From Desulfatitalea sp. (GTDB lineage Bacteria > Desulfobacterota > Desulfobacteria > Desulfobacterales > Desulfosarcinaceae): 18,201 nucleotides of DNA. The position numbers and the translations under genes were made by a program. The stretch covers positions 1 through 18,201 of the forward strand of contig JABDRH010000140.1 in the NCBI GenBank assembly GCA_013041835.1. The letters are read 5' to 3'. Positions 6,627-13,468 of this stretch are shown piece by piece; the first letter of the stretch is position 1; each line of letters starts with the position of its first letter. The notes under the pieces are model-generated. The model ran no database searches. It saw only the letters and a list, made by a program, of their open reading frames with translations, and was not told the origin of the DNA.

Positions 6627-7223
6627 TTAATTAAGAGGTTTCCACCCTTTTGGAAATCCTATGCCTTCTCCTCGAAACAGAATTAAACTTTTGTCTTCTT
6701 GATGTTTACACACAGCTGTGAATCTTTCCTTTGATACTTGGTTCTTTTCATTTTCGAGTTTGTCCTTACCTCCAAAACTATCAATCCAATATTGTTCAGA
6801 ACAGTCAGTTTCAAATCTCGTCCAGCTTCCTGATTCAATTCGTTCAATTTTATGTGTTGATTCTTTCCATGTCGTGTGAGTCAACAAGTGTTGCGCAAAT
6901 CGTCCTTTTATCCCAACAGTAGCTTCCGTTTGCCCCACATATACAACACTACCATCAAATTTTAGCACCACCTTATATATAATCATATCATCTTGCGTCA
7001 CGTCATATTGATTTGTGCCCTTATGTAATTGAATCACTTGAGATTGAAGCTGGATAGATTGCGTGCCCGGCATAGCATTTTTTTGCAGTAGTCTCTGCAC
7101 TATCGATTCAGGCCGATTATCCATAAACCCAAGACTCTGCTTTCCTTTATTCTTTTTCTGAAAAACAGAATCGGCAACCGTTCTATTCTTATTCTCTTTT
7201 CGCTTCTCTATTTTTGTATTCAT
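6627..7223 (-). CDS. Predicted eCIS cargo effector with GIY-YIG-like nuclease domain
   Basis: This 198-residue protein has two parts. Residues 1-66 are a charged, flexible leader containing MDNRPESIVQRLLQ (34-47) and QSQVIQL (60-66). The 'DNRPE..VQR' motif is common at the N-terminus of proteins encoded with contractile injection systems, including DUF4157 proteins. Residues about 83-165 resemble a GIY-YIG nuclease: YKVVLKFDGSVVYVGQT (Tyr83, Tyr95), then GRFAQH with Arg108 and His112, Glu143 in CSEQYWIDSFGG, and Asn158 or Asn161. These match the family's Tyr, Arg/His, Glu and Asn positions. Predicted role: nucleic-acid-cleaving toxin loaded into the injection system encoded immediately upstream. 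The gene is AT-rich compared with that operon and lies 229 bp from it, which suggests later acquisition. The alternative is an unrelated GIY-YIG protein. Confidence 0.68.
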   Translation of the reverse strand: MNTKIEKRKENKNRTVADSVFQKKNKGKQSLGFMDNRPESIVQRLLQKNAMPGTQSIQLQSQVIQLHKGTNQYDVTQDDMIIYKVVLKFDGSVVYVGQTEATVGIKGRFAQHLLTHTTWKESTHKIERIESGSWTRFETDCSEQYWIDSFGGKDKLENEKNQVSKERFTAVCKHQEDKSLILFRGEGIGFPKGWKPLN

Positions 7224-7255
7224 ATCTCAACCCATTTTAATCAGTGCAGCCACTT

Positions 7256-7284
7256 GTTATAGGCCTTCTTGAGATACCTATAAC
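7256..7284. repeat. Inverted repeat upstream of the cargo gene
   Basis: GTTATAGG (7256-7263) and CCTATAAC (7277-7284) form a perfect 8-bp dyad with a 13-base spacer, ending 33 bp before the cargo gene start. It may be an operator or a weak hairpin between the injection-system operon and the cargo genes. It has no T-tract on either side. It overlaps the end of the integrase-like remnant. Confidence 0.4.
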
Positions 7285-7412
7285 ATGATTAAAATTTTTA
7301 TTGAGTGATCTTCATATTGACTATGCCAGTTAAAAAAGATCTTTCGTAAATGGTTCACGCTGTGTTGCCCGCCGTTAATGCCTTCAAATACATAATTATT
7401 CGATCGATACAT
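7278..7412 (-). pseudogene. Short ORF resembling a tyrosine recombinase fragment
   Basis: A 44-residue frame runs from ATG 7412 to TAG 7280-7278, with AGGAGA about 10 bases upstream. It contains NYVFEGINGGQHSVNHLRKI, which resembles the segment 'yvFEG..GG.YS..S...I' that precedes the conserved HxLRH box in XerD-like and phage tyrosine recombinases. The following part (FFNWHSQYEDHS) no longer matches, and the catalytic boxes are missing. It sits exactly between the GH18-like gene and the AT-rich cargo pair, so it may be a scar of cargo insertion. It could alternatively be a true small gene, since start and ribosome binding site look usable. Confidence 0.4.
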
Positions 7413-7452
7413 TTTATACTATTCTCCTAAAAGCATGGATATTTTTGCGTAT

Positions 7453-9087
7453 TCATGGATATCCCGCCTGCCTCATTTTCCGCACTTGTCTAAACACCAT
7501 GTAAAAAGTCAGAACGATCATCAGAATGATGAATATTTCCGTTGAATGGTTCATCAAGTCCGGGTCACAGGTCAGCAGGCTGATCAAAATGGCGGCATCC
7601 AGAAGAAGAATGCCCAGAAAATACCCGTTGTATTTTTTGCGGAAAGCCCGCAATTCGCATATCCAAGTCGATCCCAGGCCGCAGACCCCCAGGAAAAGCA
7701 GGAAGGCCCAGAAAATCATTTTCAGAAGGTTTCGATTGGGGCATATCCAGTTGCAGAATCCAGCGGAATGGTTTTGCAGCATGATTTGTAAAATCTGGTA
7801 GTCCTCATTTTTCCGAAACATGGACAGAACGCTTGCCGCTATTTGTTTCACCGTGCCGGCACCGCCTGCCGGCAAGGGCCAAAAACCGGCCCCGCCGAAA
7901 TTGTTTTCAAAGTAAATCAAATCATCCTTGAATTGCTGGTTTTCCGGGTCCACCGGTGGGGTGATGACAGGCACGATTTTACGAAGAACATTGCGCCGCT
8001 GGTAGCCTTTAAACTCTTTTTCGATGGCGTAGCGCATTTCTTTTTTGGTGTATGTCGTGGGTTGCTCCAAAAACACGATCAAAAGGTCCACGGGGTCATT
8101 GGTCTGCGTATCTTCATGTGTTTCAGGAAAAACATGACTTAAAAACAGGCGCACCGCATTTTGATTTTTTTCGGACATGGCGGGCATCATCACATTGATG
8201 GAAAACGGCTTTTCAGTCTTTTGAAAGGCGGTTTGCAGATTGTCCAGCAAGGTTTTGAATTTTTCGGCGTAAGCGTCCTTTTCCGGATATGCCTCGAAAT
8301 AAAGCGTGACACCGTCCACCATCGGGCATGTGGTAACAAGCCGGACAAGCTCTTTGATCATGCCGGATTCTCGTGCCATGGCCGTTTGATACCATGTCCG
8401 CCAATCCGGGTGGTGGATGACCAGGTCGACTTTGGTTCTGTATTTATGCGCTATTTTAATGAATTCGGCCTGGTGTTTTTCCTGCCGCCATGGCGTATGT
8501 TCCTGCAACCGTCCGGTTTGATCCAAATAAACCGCAAAATAGGCGATTCGGGACAGCAAGCTGAAATTGATGGTTTGCGTTTCCTTGGGCGTATCTTTTT
8601 TTTCAGATTGGTTTTCCGGTTTTTTGTTTTGCGGTTGATCCACCTTTTTGTCCGAGCCCATCCAATACGGATAGAAACCGTATACCACACGGGTGAAGTC
8701 CTGAACGCACCCACACCCACCGCTTTTCCATTGGATGGCTGCCAAGTCATCCATGCCATGCGTCTTTTGAGCCGTGTGTTGAATCAGGGTCTTTTGATCT
8801 CCTGAATACACATCGACAGGCAGGCCTGCGGTTTTGAGTTGTTGTTCCACGGCATTATCAAAGAGATCAACCATGGCATACTCGATGTTTTGAAGGGGGG
8901 TCAATGCGGTGATCAAGGATTCGGGGAGTTGTGTTGCTTCAGGTTCCTTTGCCTGCTGCAGCGTTTTTAAATCCTGATCGGTTATCTTGTAGCTTACTGC
9001 TTCCAACTGACGGTCGGATAGCGCCGCGGAGGAAGTCATAAGGCTGATGAATAGTGTGAATAGCCACACTTTGCGTGTCACGCGCAT
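7453..9087 (-). CDS. GH18-like secreted/membrane protein of the eCIS locus, catalytic motif degenerate
   Basis: This 544-residue protein has an N-terminal signal sequence (positive MRVTRK, then hydrophobic WLFTLFISLM, possible cleavage near residue 22). A short CGC motif is followed by VVYGFYPYWMG (residues 134-144), and a glycoside hydrolase family 18-like barrel covers about residues 130-420. The GH18 catalytic motif is normally DGxDxDxE. Here it is DGVTLYFE (258-265): the outer Asp258 and the proton donor Glu265 remain, but both inner Asp positions are Thr and Tyr. Chitinase activity is therefore doubtful, and a binding role is possible. Three hydrophobic segments at about 458-476, 489-506 and 516-534 should anchor it in the inner membrane, with the barrel outside. 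It lies 19 bp after the ATPase gene, so it is co-transcribed with the injection system. GH18-like genes occur beside several eCIS loci. Confidence 0.75.
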   Translation of the reverse strand: MRVTRKVWLFTLFISLMTSSAALSDRQLEAVSYKITDQDLKTLQQAKEPEATQLPESLITALTPLQNIEYAMVDLFDNAVEQQLKTAGLPVDVYSGDQKTLIQHTAQKTHGMDDLAAIQWKSGGCGCVQDFTRVVYGFYPYWMGSDKKVDQPQNKKPENQSEKKDTPKETQTINFSLLSRIAYFAVYLDQTGRLQEHTPWRQEKHQAEFIKIAHKYRTKVDLVIHHPDWRTWYQTAMARESGMIKELVRLVTTCPMVDGVTLYFEAYPEKDAYAEKFKTLLDNLQTAFQKTEKPFSINVMMPAMSEKNQNAVRLFLSHVFPETHEDTQTNDPVDLLIVFLEQPTTYTKKEMRYAIEKEFKGYQRRNVLRKIVPVITPPVDPENQQFKDDLIYFENNFGGAGFWPLPAGGAGTVKQIAASVLSMFRKNEDYQILQIMLQNHSAGFCNWICPNRNLLKMIFWAFLLFLGVCGLGSTWICELRAFRKKYNGYFLGILLLDAAILISLLTCDPDLMNHSTEIFIILMIVLTFYMVFRQVRKMRQAGYP

Positions 9088-9106
9088 GGGTGTCTGCCTC
9101 TATTGC

Positions 9107-10453
9107 TCAAATCGTTTTGCCTTCTTTACGCAGTTCTTTGGCGATGGCGTTTTGAACCAGGTTTTGGGTGATGGCGTCATGGTTTTGTTCCATGGCCAGA
9201 ATAGCGCTGTAGCACACCACGTTGGCGACCGCGCCGCCGGAAAGCTCATAATCCGTGGCCAGGCGGTGCAAATCCACGTCATCCGCGAAGATGCGTTTGC
9301 CATTGTCCATGTTCCGCCATAGCTGCAGGCGTTGATCGGCATCCGGTATGGGAAAGTACACGGTGGATTGAAACCGGCGGGCAAAGGCTTCATCGATGTT
9401 GTCTTTCAGGTTGGTGGCCAGAATCACCACCCCCGGATAATCTTCGATGCGTTGCAGCAGGTAGGAGACTTCCTGGTTGGCGTAGCGGTCGTGGGCGCTG
9501 CTGGTTTGGGTGCGCTTGCCGAACAGGGCATCGGCCTCGTCAAAAAAGAGAATCCAGTTTTTATTGACGGCCTGATCGAATACGCCGGCCAGGTTCTTTT
9601 CGGTCTCTCCAATGTATTTTGAGACTACTTTGGACAGGTCGATACGGTAGACATCAACTCCGGTGGTTTTGCCCACAAGGGTGGCGGTCAAGGTCTTGCC
9701 CGTGCCGGGCGGGCCGTAAAACAGGCAGCGGTATCCGGGCTTGATCACTTTGCCCAGCCCCCAGTGGTTGCGGATGGTCGGCCCGTGCTGAAGCCATGTG
9801 GCGATATGGGAGACGTCGGCCATGGCTTCGGGGGACAGCACGAGATCTTTCCAGTCGAGTTGGGTGGTGATCAGTTTGGCCGGGAAGTGAATGTTGTAGT
9901 CGGGTTTGTGGTCGAGCCCGGTGGTGAGTTTGCTCAGGTATTCCGCGCTGATGGTCAGGGCGCCGCTTAAAAAGGGTTCCGTCTTTTCAACGGGTTCCAG
10001 GCGCAGGATGGTTTTGCGCGCGAAAAAGTGGTCGGGATCATACAGGGCCTGGATGTCGAAGCGTTTTTCAAGATCGTCACCGGCCAGGATAAAAGCCGCG
10101 GTTTCGCCTGTGGGAAGGAAACCGCTATGGGTATGGCCCTTCAAGCCGCCGAATTCGGTAAAGCCCCGATCGAAATTCTTGTTTTGGATGAAGAAGGTGT
10201 CCAGCACCTGGGGCCGGATGTGGGGAATCAGGGCAAGCAACAGCACGATGCGCTCATCCATGCTCATGTGTTGTTCGTGAACCAACCGATGGTAAAAGGA
10301 ACCGGATTCGGTCAATGGCGGCGGCAAGACGTCATGGATGCTGTCCGCGGCGCCGTCGTGCTGGAAGTAGATGCCGATGCGGGTTTCCAGTACATGGTTA
10401 AACCACGCCAGTTCACTTTCCAGGGCCCGTGCGTTGGCTTGTCGACGGTTCAT
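9107..10453 (-). CDS. AAA+ ATPase of contractile injection system (Afp15-like)
   Basis: This 448-residue protein has a helical N-terminal region of about 200 residues that is typical of eCIS ATPases, followed by one AAA+ module. Walker A is GPPGTGKT (247-254), Walker B is ILFFDEADALFG (301-312), sensor 1 is in ATN (346-348), and the arginine finger is in FARRF (357-361). A sensor-2 helix follows with ELSGGAVANVV. All residues needed for ATP binding and hydrolysis are present. Homologues such as Afp15 are needed for assembly or maturation of the particle. The preceding gene is the tape-measure-type protein, the same neighbour order as Afp14-Afp15. The start ATG 10453 lies 29 bp after the stop of that gene, with only a weak ribosome binding site. 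Confidence 0.92.
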   Translation of the reverse strand: MNRRQANARALESELAWFNHVLETRIGIYFQHDGAADSIHDVLPPPLTESGSFYHRLVHEQHMSMDERIVLLLALIPHIRPQVLDTFFIQNKNFDRGFTEFGGLKGHTHSGFLPTGETAAFILAGDDLEKRFDIQALYDPDHFFARKTILRLEPVEKTEPFLSGALTISAEYLSKLTTGLDHKPDYNIHFPAKLITTQLDWKDLVLSPEAMADVSHIATWLQHGPTIRNHWGLGKVIKPGYRCLFYGPPGTGKTLTATLVGKTTGVDVYRIDLSKVVSKYIGETEKNLAGVFDQAVNKNWILFFDEADALFGKRTQTSSAHDRYANQEVSYLLQRIEDYPGVVILATNLKDNIDEAFARRFQSTVYFPIPDADQRLQLWRNMDNGKRIFADDVDLHRLATDYELSGGAVANVVCYSAILAMEQNHDAITQNLVQNAIAKELRKEGKTI

Positions 10454-10482
10454 TGTCTTTTACTCGGGTCTTGTCTTCATGG

Positions 10483-13464
10483 TTATCTCCAGTTGACGTG
10501 CAATACCCGGTTCATCCACGGGTGTTTGATCACGGCAAAGTGCCAGGGCAGTTGGTCCAGCAACATGTCATAGGCACAGGCTTCCACTTGCAGGTGCCAG
10601 GCATCCTTTTTCAGCGTCAAATATCCCCGGCGCTGCAGAAAAGAGGTGCGCAGGCCCTCGGGCGAGGTGTTGCCCAGCGTTTTCCAGTGAGCGATCATGC
10701 TCAGGATCAGGCTGTTGACCGACGCGATCTCTTGCGGCGTTATGTCGATGCCGCCGGCAATGGGACGCGCACTTGTCAGACCGCAAAGAATCTTGTTTAG
10801 GGTCAGTTGAAATTCAGGCGCCATGGTGCATTCCCTGACCAGATACTCCAGAATGTGGACGGCGCGCTGCGCCGTACCCGAGGTCCTGAATTTGTTGTTT
10901 TCCAACAAGTTCAGCATGTTGAATAGTCTGGGCAGAAAAGGGGCTGCGAGAACCATGCCGGCATTTTGGACAAAGATCGATTCCGTGGGATCGTTTTGTT
11001 CCTCCGCGTTGACATGGTTCGGGTGTTTTTCAGGAGAATGGTTGCCACCCGGCGTTTTTTCGGCTTGCCCCAAACGGGCCGGAGCGGCTTTGGTCGGATT
11101 CAGGGCTTGGATAATGAACTGTCGATCCATTAGATCGTTTTGACCGGTTGGTTGGTTGCCCATGGCCGATGGGCTTTGCAGATGCTGATAAAATGCGGCG
11201 CGTTTTGGTTCTCCCATTTTTTGGGCCAGGTGATGCGCGACATGCCGCACAAAGTCCTGGGCGGTCAACTTGTGGGCAGGGTTGCGCGACAAAAGGGATA
11301 AAGCCGATGCCCATGCCTGCCGTTGCAGGATATTCGAATGATCTGCCGCGTACTGTTTCCCTGCGGCGGTGACGATGATGTTCAGGTAACGCCGCCAGGC
11401 GGCATGGCGATCGGTGATCCGCATGAGGCGCAGCCGTGCAAGCAACTTGTCCGGCAGCAGCCCGGCCAGTTTTTCCACGGTTTTCGCGTTGGCCGGATTC
11501 CGGCGCAACCAGCGCGCCAGCGCGGCCGGGTGCGTGTTCAGCAAGCGTTGGACGGCGTCAAGGCGCATGCCGCCGGAGGTGTCACGACCCAATACCGGGG
11601 TGTCGGCAGATGCAAGCGGCCGGGTGTGTTTTTTTTCACGGGGCATGTCCATTTTGCCTTGTCCCGAAGGCGCCGGAGCGGTTTGGGTTGGATTCAGGGC
11701 TTGGATAATGAACTGTCGCTCTATTGGATCGTTGATGTCGATGTAGCGCCGCCAGGCGGCATGGCGATCGGTGATCCGCATGAGGCGCAGCCGTGCAAGC
11801 AACTTGTCCGGCAGCAGCCCGGCCAGTTCTTCCACGGTTTTCGCGTTGGCCGGATTCCGGCGCAACCAGCGCGCCAGCGCGGCCGGGTGTGTGCTCAGCA
11901 AGCGTTGGACGGCGTCAAGGCGCATGCCGCCGGAGGTGTCATGACCCAATACCGGGGTGTCGGCAGATGCAAGCGGCCGGGTGTGTGTGTTTTCACTTTT
12001 AAGCCGGGGCCGGGGCGTTGATGGGTTTTCTTCTTCGTGGATCTCATCCAGAATTTCCAGGAGCTGGCGGCCGGTGGGATCGGCAACGTCGATGGTGCGG
12101 GTGAAGAACGTGTGGAAATCGGCCACCAGCTCTTTATAGGCCATGTTATGGTGGGCGGCCAGGTGGCGGATGACTCCGGCGCAGTACTGTTTTCGATTAA
12201 AGCGGCTGGTGCCGTCCGCCAGAAGGAAGGTCAGGGTGAATTCCCTGAGTTGACCGGAAACTTTTTCCGGGTTGCCGGACGGTTCGGGAACGACCTGCTC
12301 GATAACTGCGTGATGTTGCATGACCCTGGCGATAAAATCGGCATGTTGGGGCTGAACCAGGACAATCAGCTCCTGAAACTGTCGCGGGCTGAATTGCCGG
12401 GCAATGGCGCGGCGTACACGGGCTTGACGGGCGTATTGCCGGATGGTGGCCAGGGTCGGTTCGGGAAAACCGGTGCGCATTCGGCGCCAGGCATCGGCAA
12501 AACCGTCCATGCGTTGATGGCACATGGCATCCAGGAGTGCGGATTTCAAGGCGGTCCATGAATGCAGGACATATTCGGGAGTCGCGGCGGGGGCGCTGTC
12601 CGAATCCAATGCCGCCAACAGATCGGCCACCATGCGGTCCGGGCCGGGCCGGGCCCGCGGGTCCGCATCTTTCAGACGCTTTCGTATGAGGGTGAGGGGA
12701 ACGTGGTGTCGCTTGGCAGCCGCCTTGAAGGCGGAGGCCATCAGATGCCAGGGTGATACTTGATCGTGACCCGGACTGAGCAGCCGTCGCAGCACGGTTT
12801 CCCACACAAGCCCGGCGAATTCGCGGCCTGATACGGGCAACAGGGCCCGGCGTTCATGCAGGCGTGTCACGGCGGTGATGGTCCGGCGGATGCCGTGCAT
12901 ATCCCGTGGCGATAAATGCGACGTCAATAACGGCAATAGGCGCAGCAACAGCTCGGATTTGAATTGGCGCGCCAGTCTCGGCAACACGGGGCTGCTCAGG
13001 CCTGTTTGCCCCCGCAAATAGGTGACCAACGCGTGGGGCGCCTGGTTGATCAGGTCGCCGAGTATTCCGCAAATATCGTTTTGACCGGCGTTTTCATTTG
13101 TCCACGGCAGCGTTCCGGTCATAAGGTAATGGGCGATGAGAGCCAGTCCGGCCTGCCGCGGCGAATCGCGCCGGACGTTTTTCGAAGACGGTGTTTGAAT
13201 GGCCGATTGCAGCGCTTGCCTGAGGTGATGGGTCAGGGCGGTTTCCAAATCCTCATCGGCAACGGCGCCCAAATCGATTTGCAGATAATCGATGCGCACC
13301 ACGTCTTGACCGGTCTTGAATTCTTCAAACACTTCATCCATGCAGGGCGCCAGACGGTTTGTGATCAATCCGGGCAGGGTGGCGGCGTCATGCATCACCT
13401 GGGCGCAGGTGGCGAAGGCCATGTTGAAAACAGCTTCGCCAATTTTATGAGGTTGATGCATCAT
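10483..13464 (-). CDS. Contractile injection system tape-measure-type protein (CIS_TMP) with internal duplication
   Basis: This protein is about 993 residues long. The N-terminal motif has HKIGEAVFNMAF, then DVVRIDYLQIDLGAV, the beginning of the CIS_TMP family. The last 190 residues hold the conserved C-terminal block: VQNAGMVLAAPFLPRLFNML, then LNKILCGL, TSPEGLRTSFLQRRGYLTL and LLDQLPWHFAVIKHPWM. Together they identify the Afp14-type protein thought to set tube length and to nucleate assembly. The start is ATG 13464, four bases after the stop of the baseplate gene and preceded by GGGGGATGAG. The longer in-frame version starting at 13545 would lie inside that gene. A near-identical segment of about 82 codons occurs twice in the middle (about residues 493-574 and 612-693). 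The frame is intact across both copies. Confidence 0.9.
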   Translation of the reverse strand: MMHQPHKIGEAVFNMAFATCAQVMHDAATLPGLITNRLAPCMDEVFEEFKTGQDVVRIDYLQIDLGAVADEDLETALTHHLRQALQSAIQTPSSKNVRRDSPRQAGLALIAHYLMTGTLPWTNENAGQNDICGILGDLINQAPHALVTYLRGQTGLSSPVLPRLARQFKSELLLRLLPLLTSHLSPRDMHGIRRTITAVTRLHERRALLPVSGREFAGLVWETVLRRLLSPGHDQVSPWHLMASAFKAAAKRHHVPLTLIRKRLKDADPRARPGPDRMVADLLAALDSDSAPAATPEYVLHSWTALKSALLDAMCHQRMDGFADAWRRMRTGFPEPTLATIRQYARQARVRRAIARQFSPRQFQELIVLVQPQHADFIARVMQHHAVIEQVVPEPSGNPEKVSGQLREFTLTFLLADGTSRFNRKQYCAGVIRHLAAHHNMAYKELVADFHTFFTRTIDVADPTGRQLLEILDEIHEEENPSTPRPRLKSENTHTRPLASADTPVLGHDTSGGMRLDAVQRLLSTHPAALARWLRRNPANAKTVEELAGLLPDKLLARLRLMRITDRHAAWRRYIDINDPIERQFIIQALNPTQTAPAPSGQGKMDMPREKKHTRPLASADTPVLGRDTSGGMRLDAVQRLLNTHPAALARWLRRNPANAKTVEKLAGLLPDKLLARLRLMRITDRHAAWRRYLNIIVTAAGKQYAADHSNILQRQAWASALSLLSRNPAHKLTAQDFVRHVAHHLAQKMGEPKRAAFYQHLQSPSAMGNQPTGQNDLMDRQFIIQALNPTKAAPARLGQAEKTPGGNHSPEKHPNHVNAEEQNDPTESIFVQNAGMVLAAPFLPRLFNMLNLLENNKFRTSGTAQRAVHILEYLVRECTMAPEFQLTLNKILCGLTSARPIAGGIDITPQEIASVNSLILSMIAHWKTLGNTSPEGLRTSFLQRRGYLTLKKDAWHLQVEACAYDMLLDQLPWHFAVIKHPWMNRVLHVNWR
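11079..11139 (-). repeat. Short internal repeat B, second copy (tape-measure-type gene)
   Basis: These 61 bp closely match 11673-11733 at an offset of 594 bp (198 codons) and encode DRQFIIQALNPTKAAP against ERQFIIQALNPTQTAP. In reading order the gene runs A (11987-11743), B (11733-11673), A (11630-11386), about 245 bp unique, B (11139-11079). The two A-B units thus differ by an internal segment. Confidence 0.75.
11386..11630 (-). repeat. Large internal repeat A, second copy (tape-measure-type gene)
   Basis: About 245 bp nearly identical to 11743-11987, with only about five differences that I can count by eye. The offset is 357 bp, exactly 119 codons, so the frame is kept. The encoded segment includes RLDAVQRLLNTHPAALARWL and DKLLARLRLMRITDRHAAWR. 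Such high DNA identity points to a recent duplication. Confidence 0.92.
11673..11733 (-). repeat. Short internal repeat B, first copy (tape-measure-type gene)
   Basis: Partner of 11079-11139. Here B follows repeat A after only 9 bp, whereas in the other unit about 245 bp of unique coding sequence separate A from B. The B copies are more diverged than the A copies. Confidence 0.75.
11743..11987 (-). repeat. Large internal repeat A, first copy (tape-measure-type gene)
   Basis: Partner of 11386-11630 at 357 bp spacing. Differences seen: the base at 11746 against 11389, TTCTTCC against TTTTTCC, GTGTGTGCTC against GTGCGTGTTC, and TCATGAC against TCACGAC (plus-strand readings). The encoded protein differs at only a few positions (for example S/N, E/K and H/R). 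Confidence 0.92.
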
Positions 13465-13468
13465 GGTC

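Noticed and set aside
7843..8805. Two long plus-strand frames (99 and 214 codons) opposite the GH18-like gene
   Set aside because: They are shadows of the minus-strand gene, which has a signal sequence, fold motifs, membrane helices and operon spacing. The plus-strand translations match no family and lack ribosome binding sites.
7453..9087. Calling the GH18-like protein an active chitinase
   Set aside because: The catalytic motif DGVTLYFE lacks the two inner Asp residues required in the GH18 mechanism.
10454..10482. Tiny frame MKTRPE between the tape-measure-type gene and the ATPase gene
   Set aside because: Six codons with no conserved features; best read as part of the 29-bp intergenic spacer.
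11386..11987. Possible CRISPR-like or phase-variable repeats
   Set aside because: There are only two long copies inside one protein-coding gene, spaced by whole codons, with no short regular units or spacers.
11323..12021. Plus-strand frame of 232 codons with an internal repeat
   Set aside because: It only mirrors the duplicated segment of the tape-measure-type gene on the other strand.
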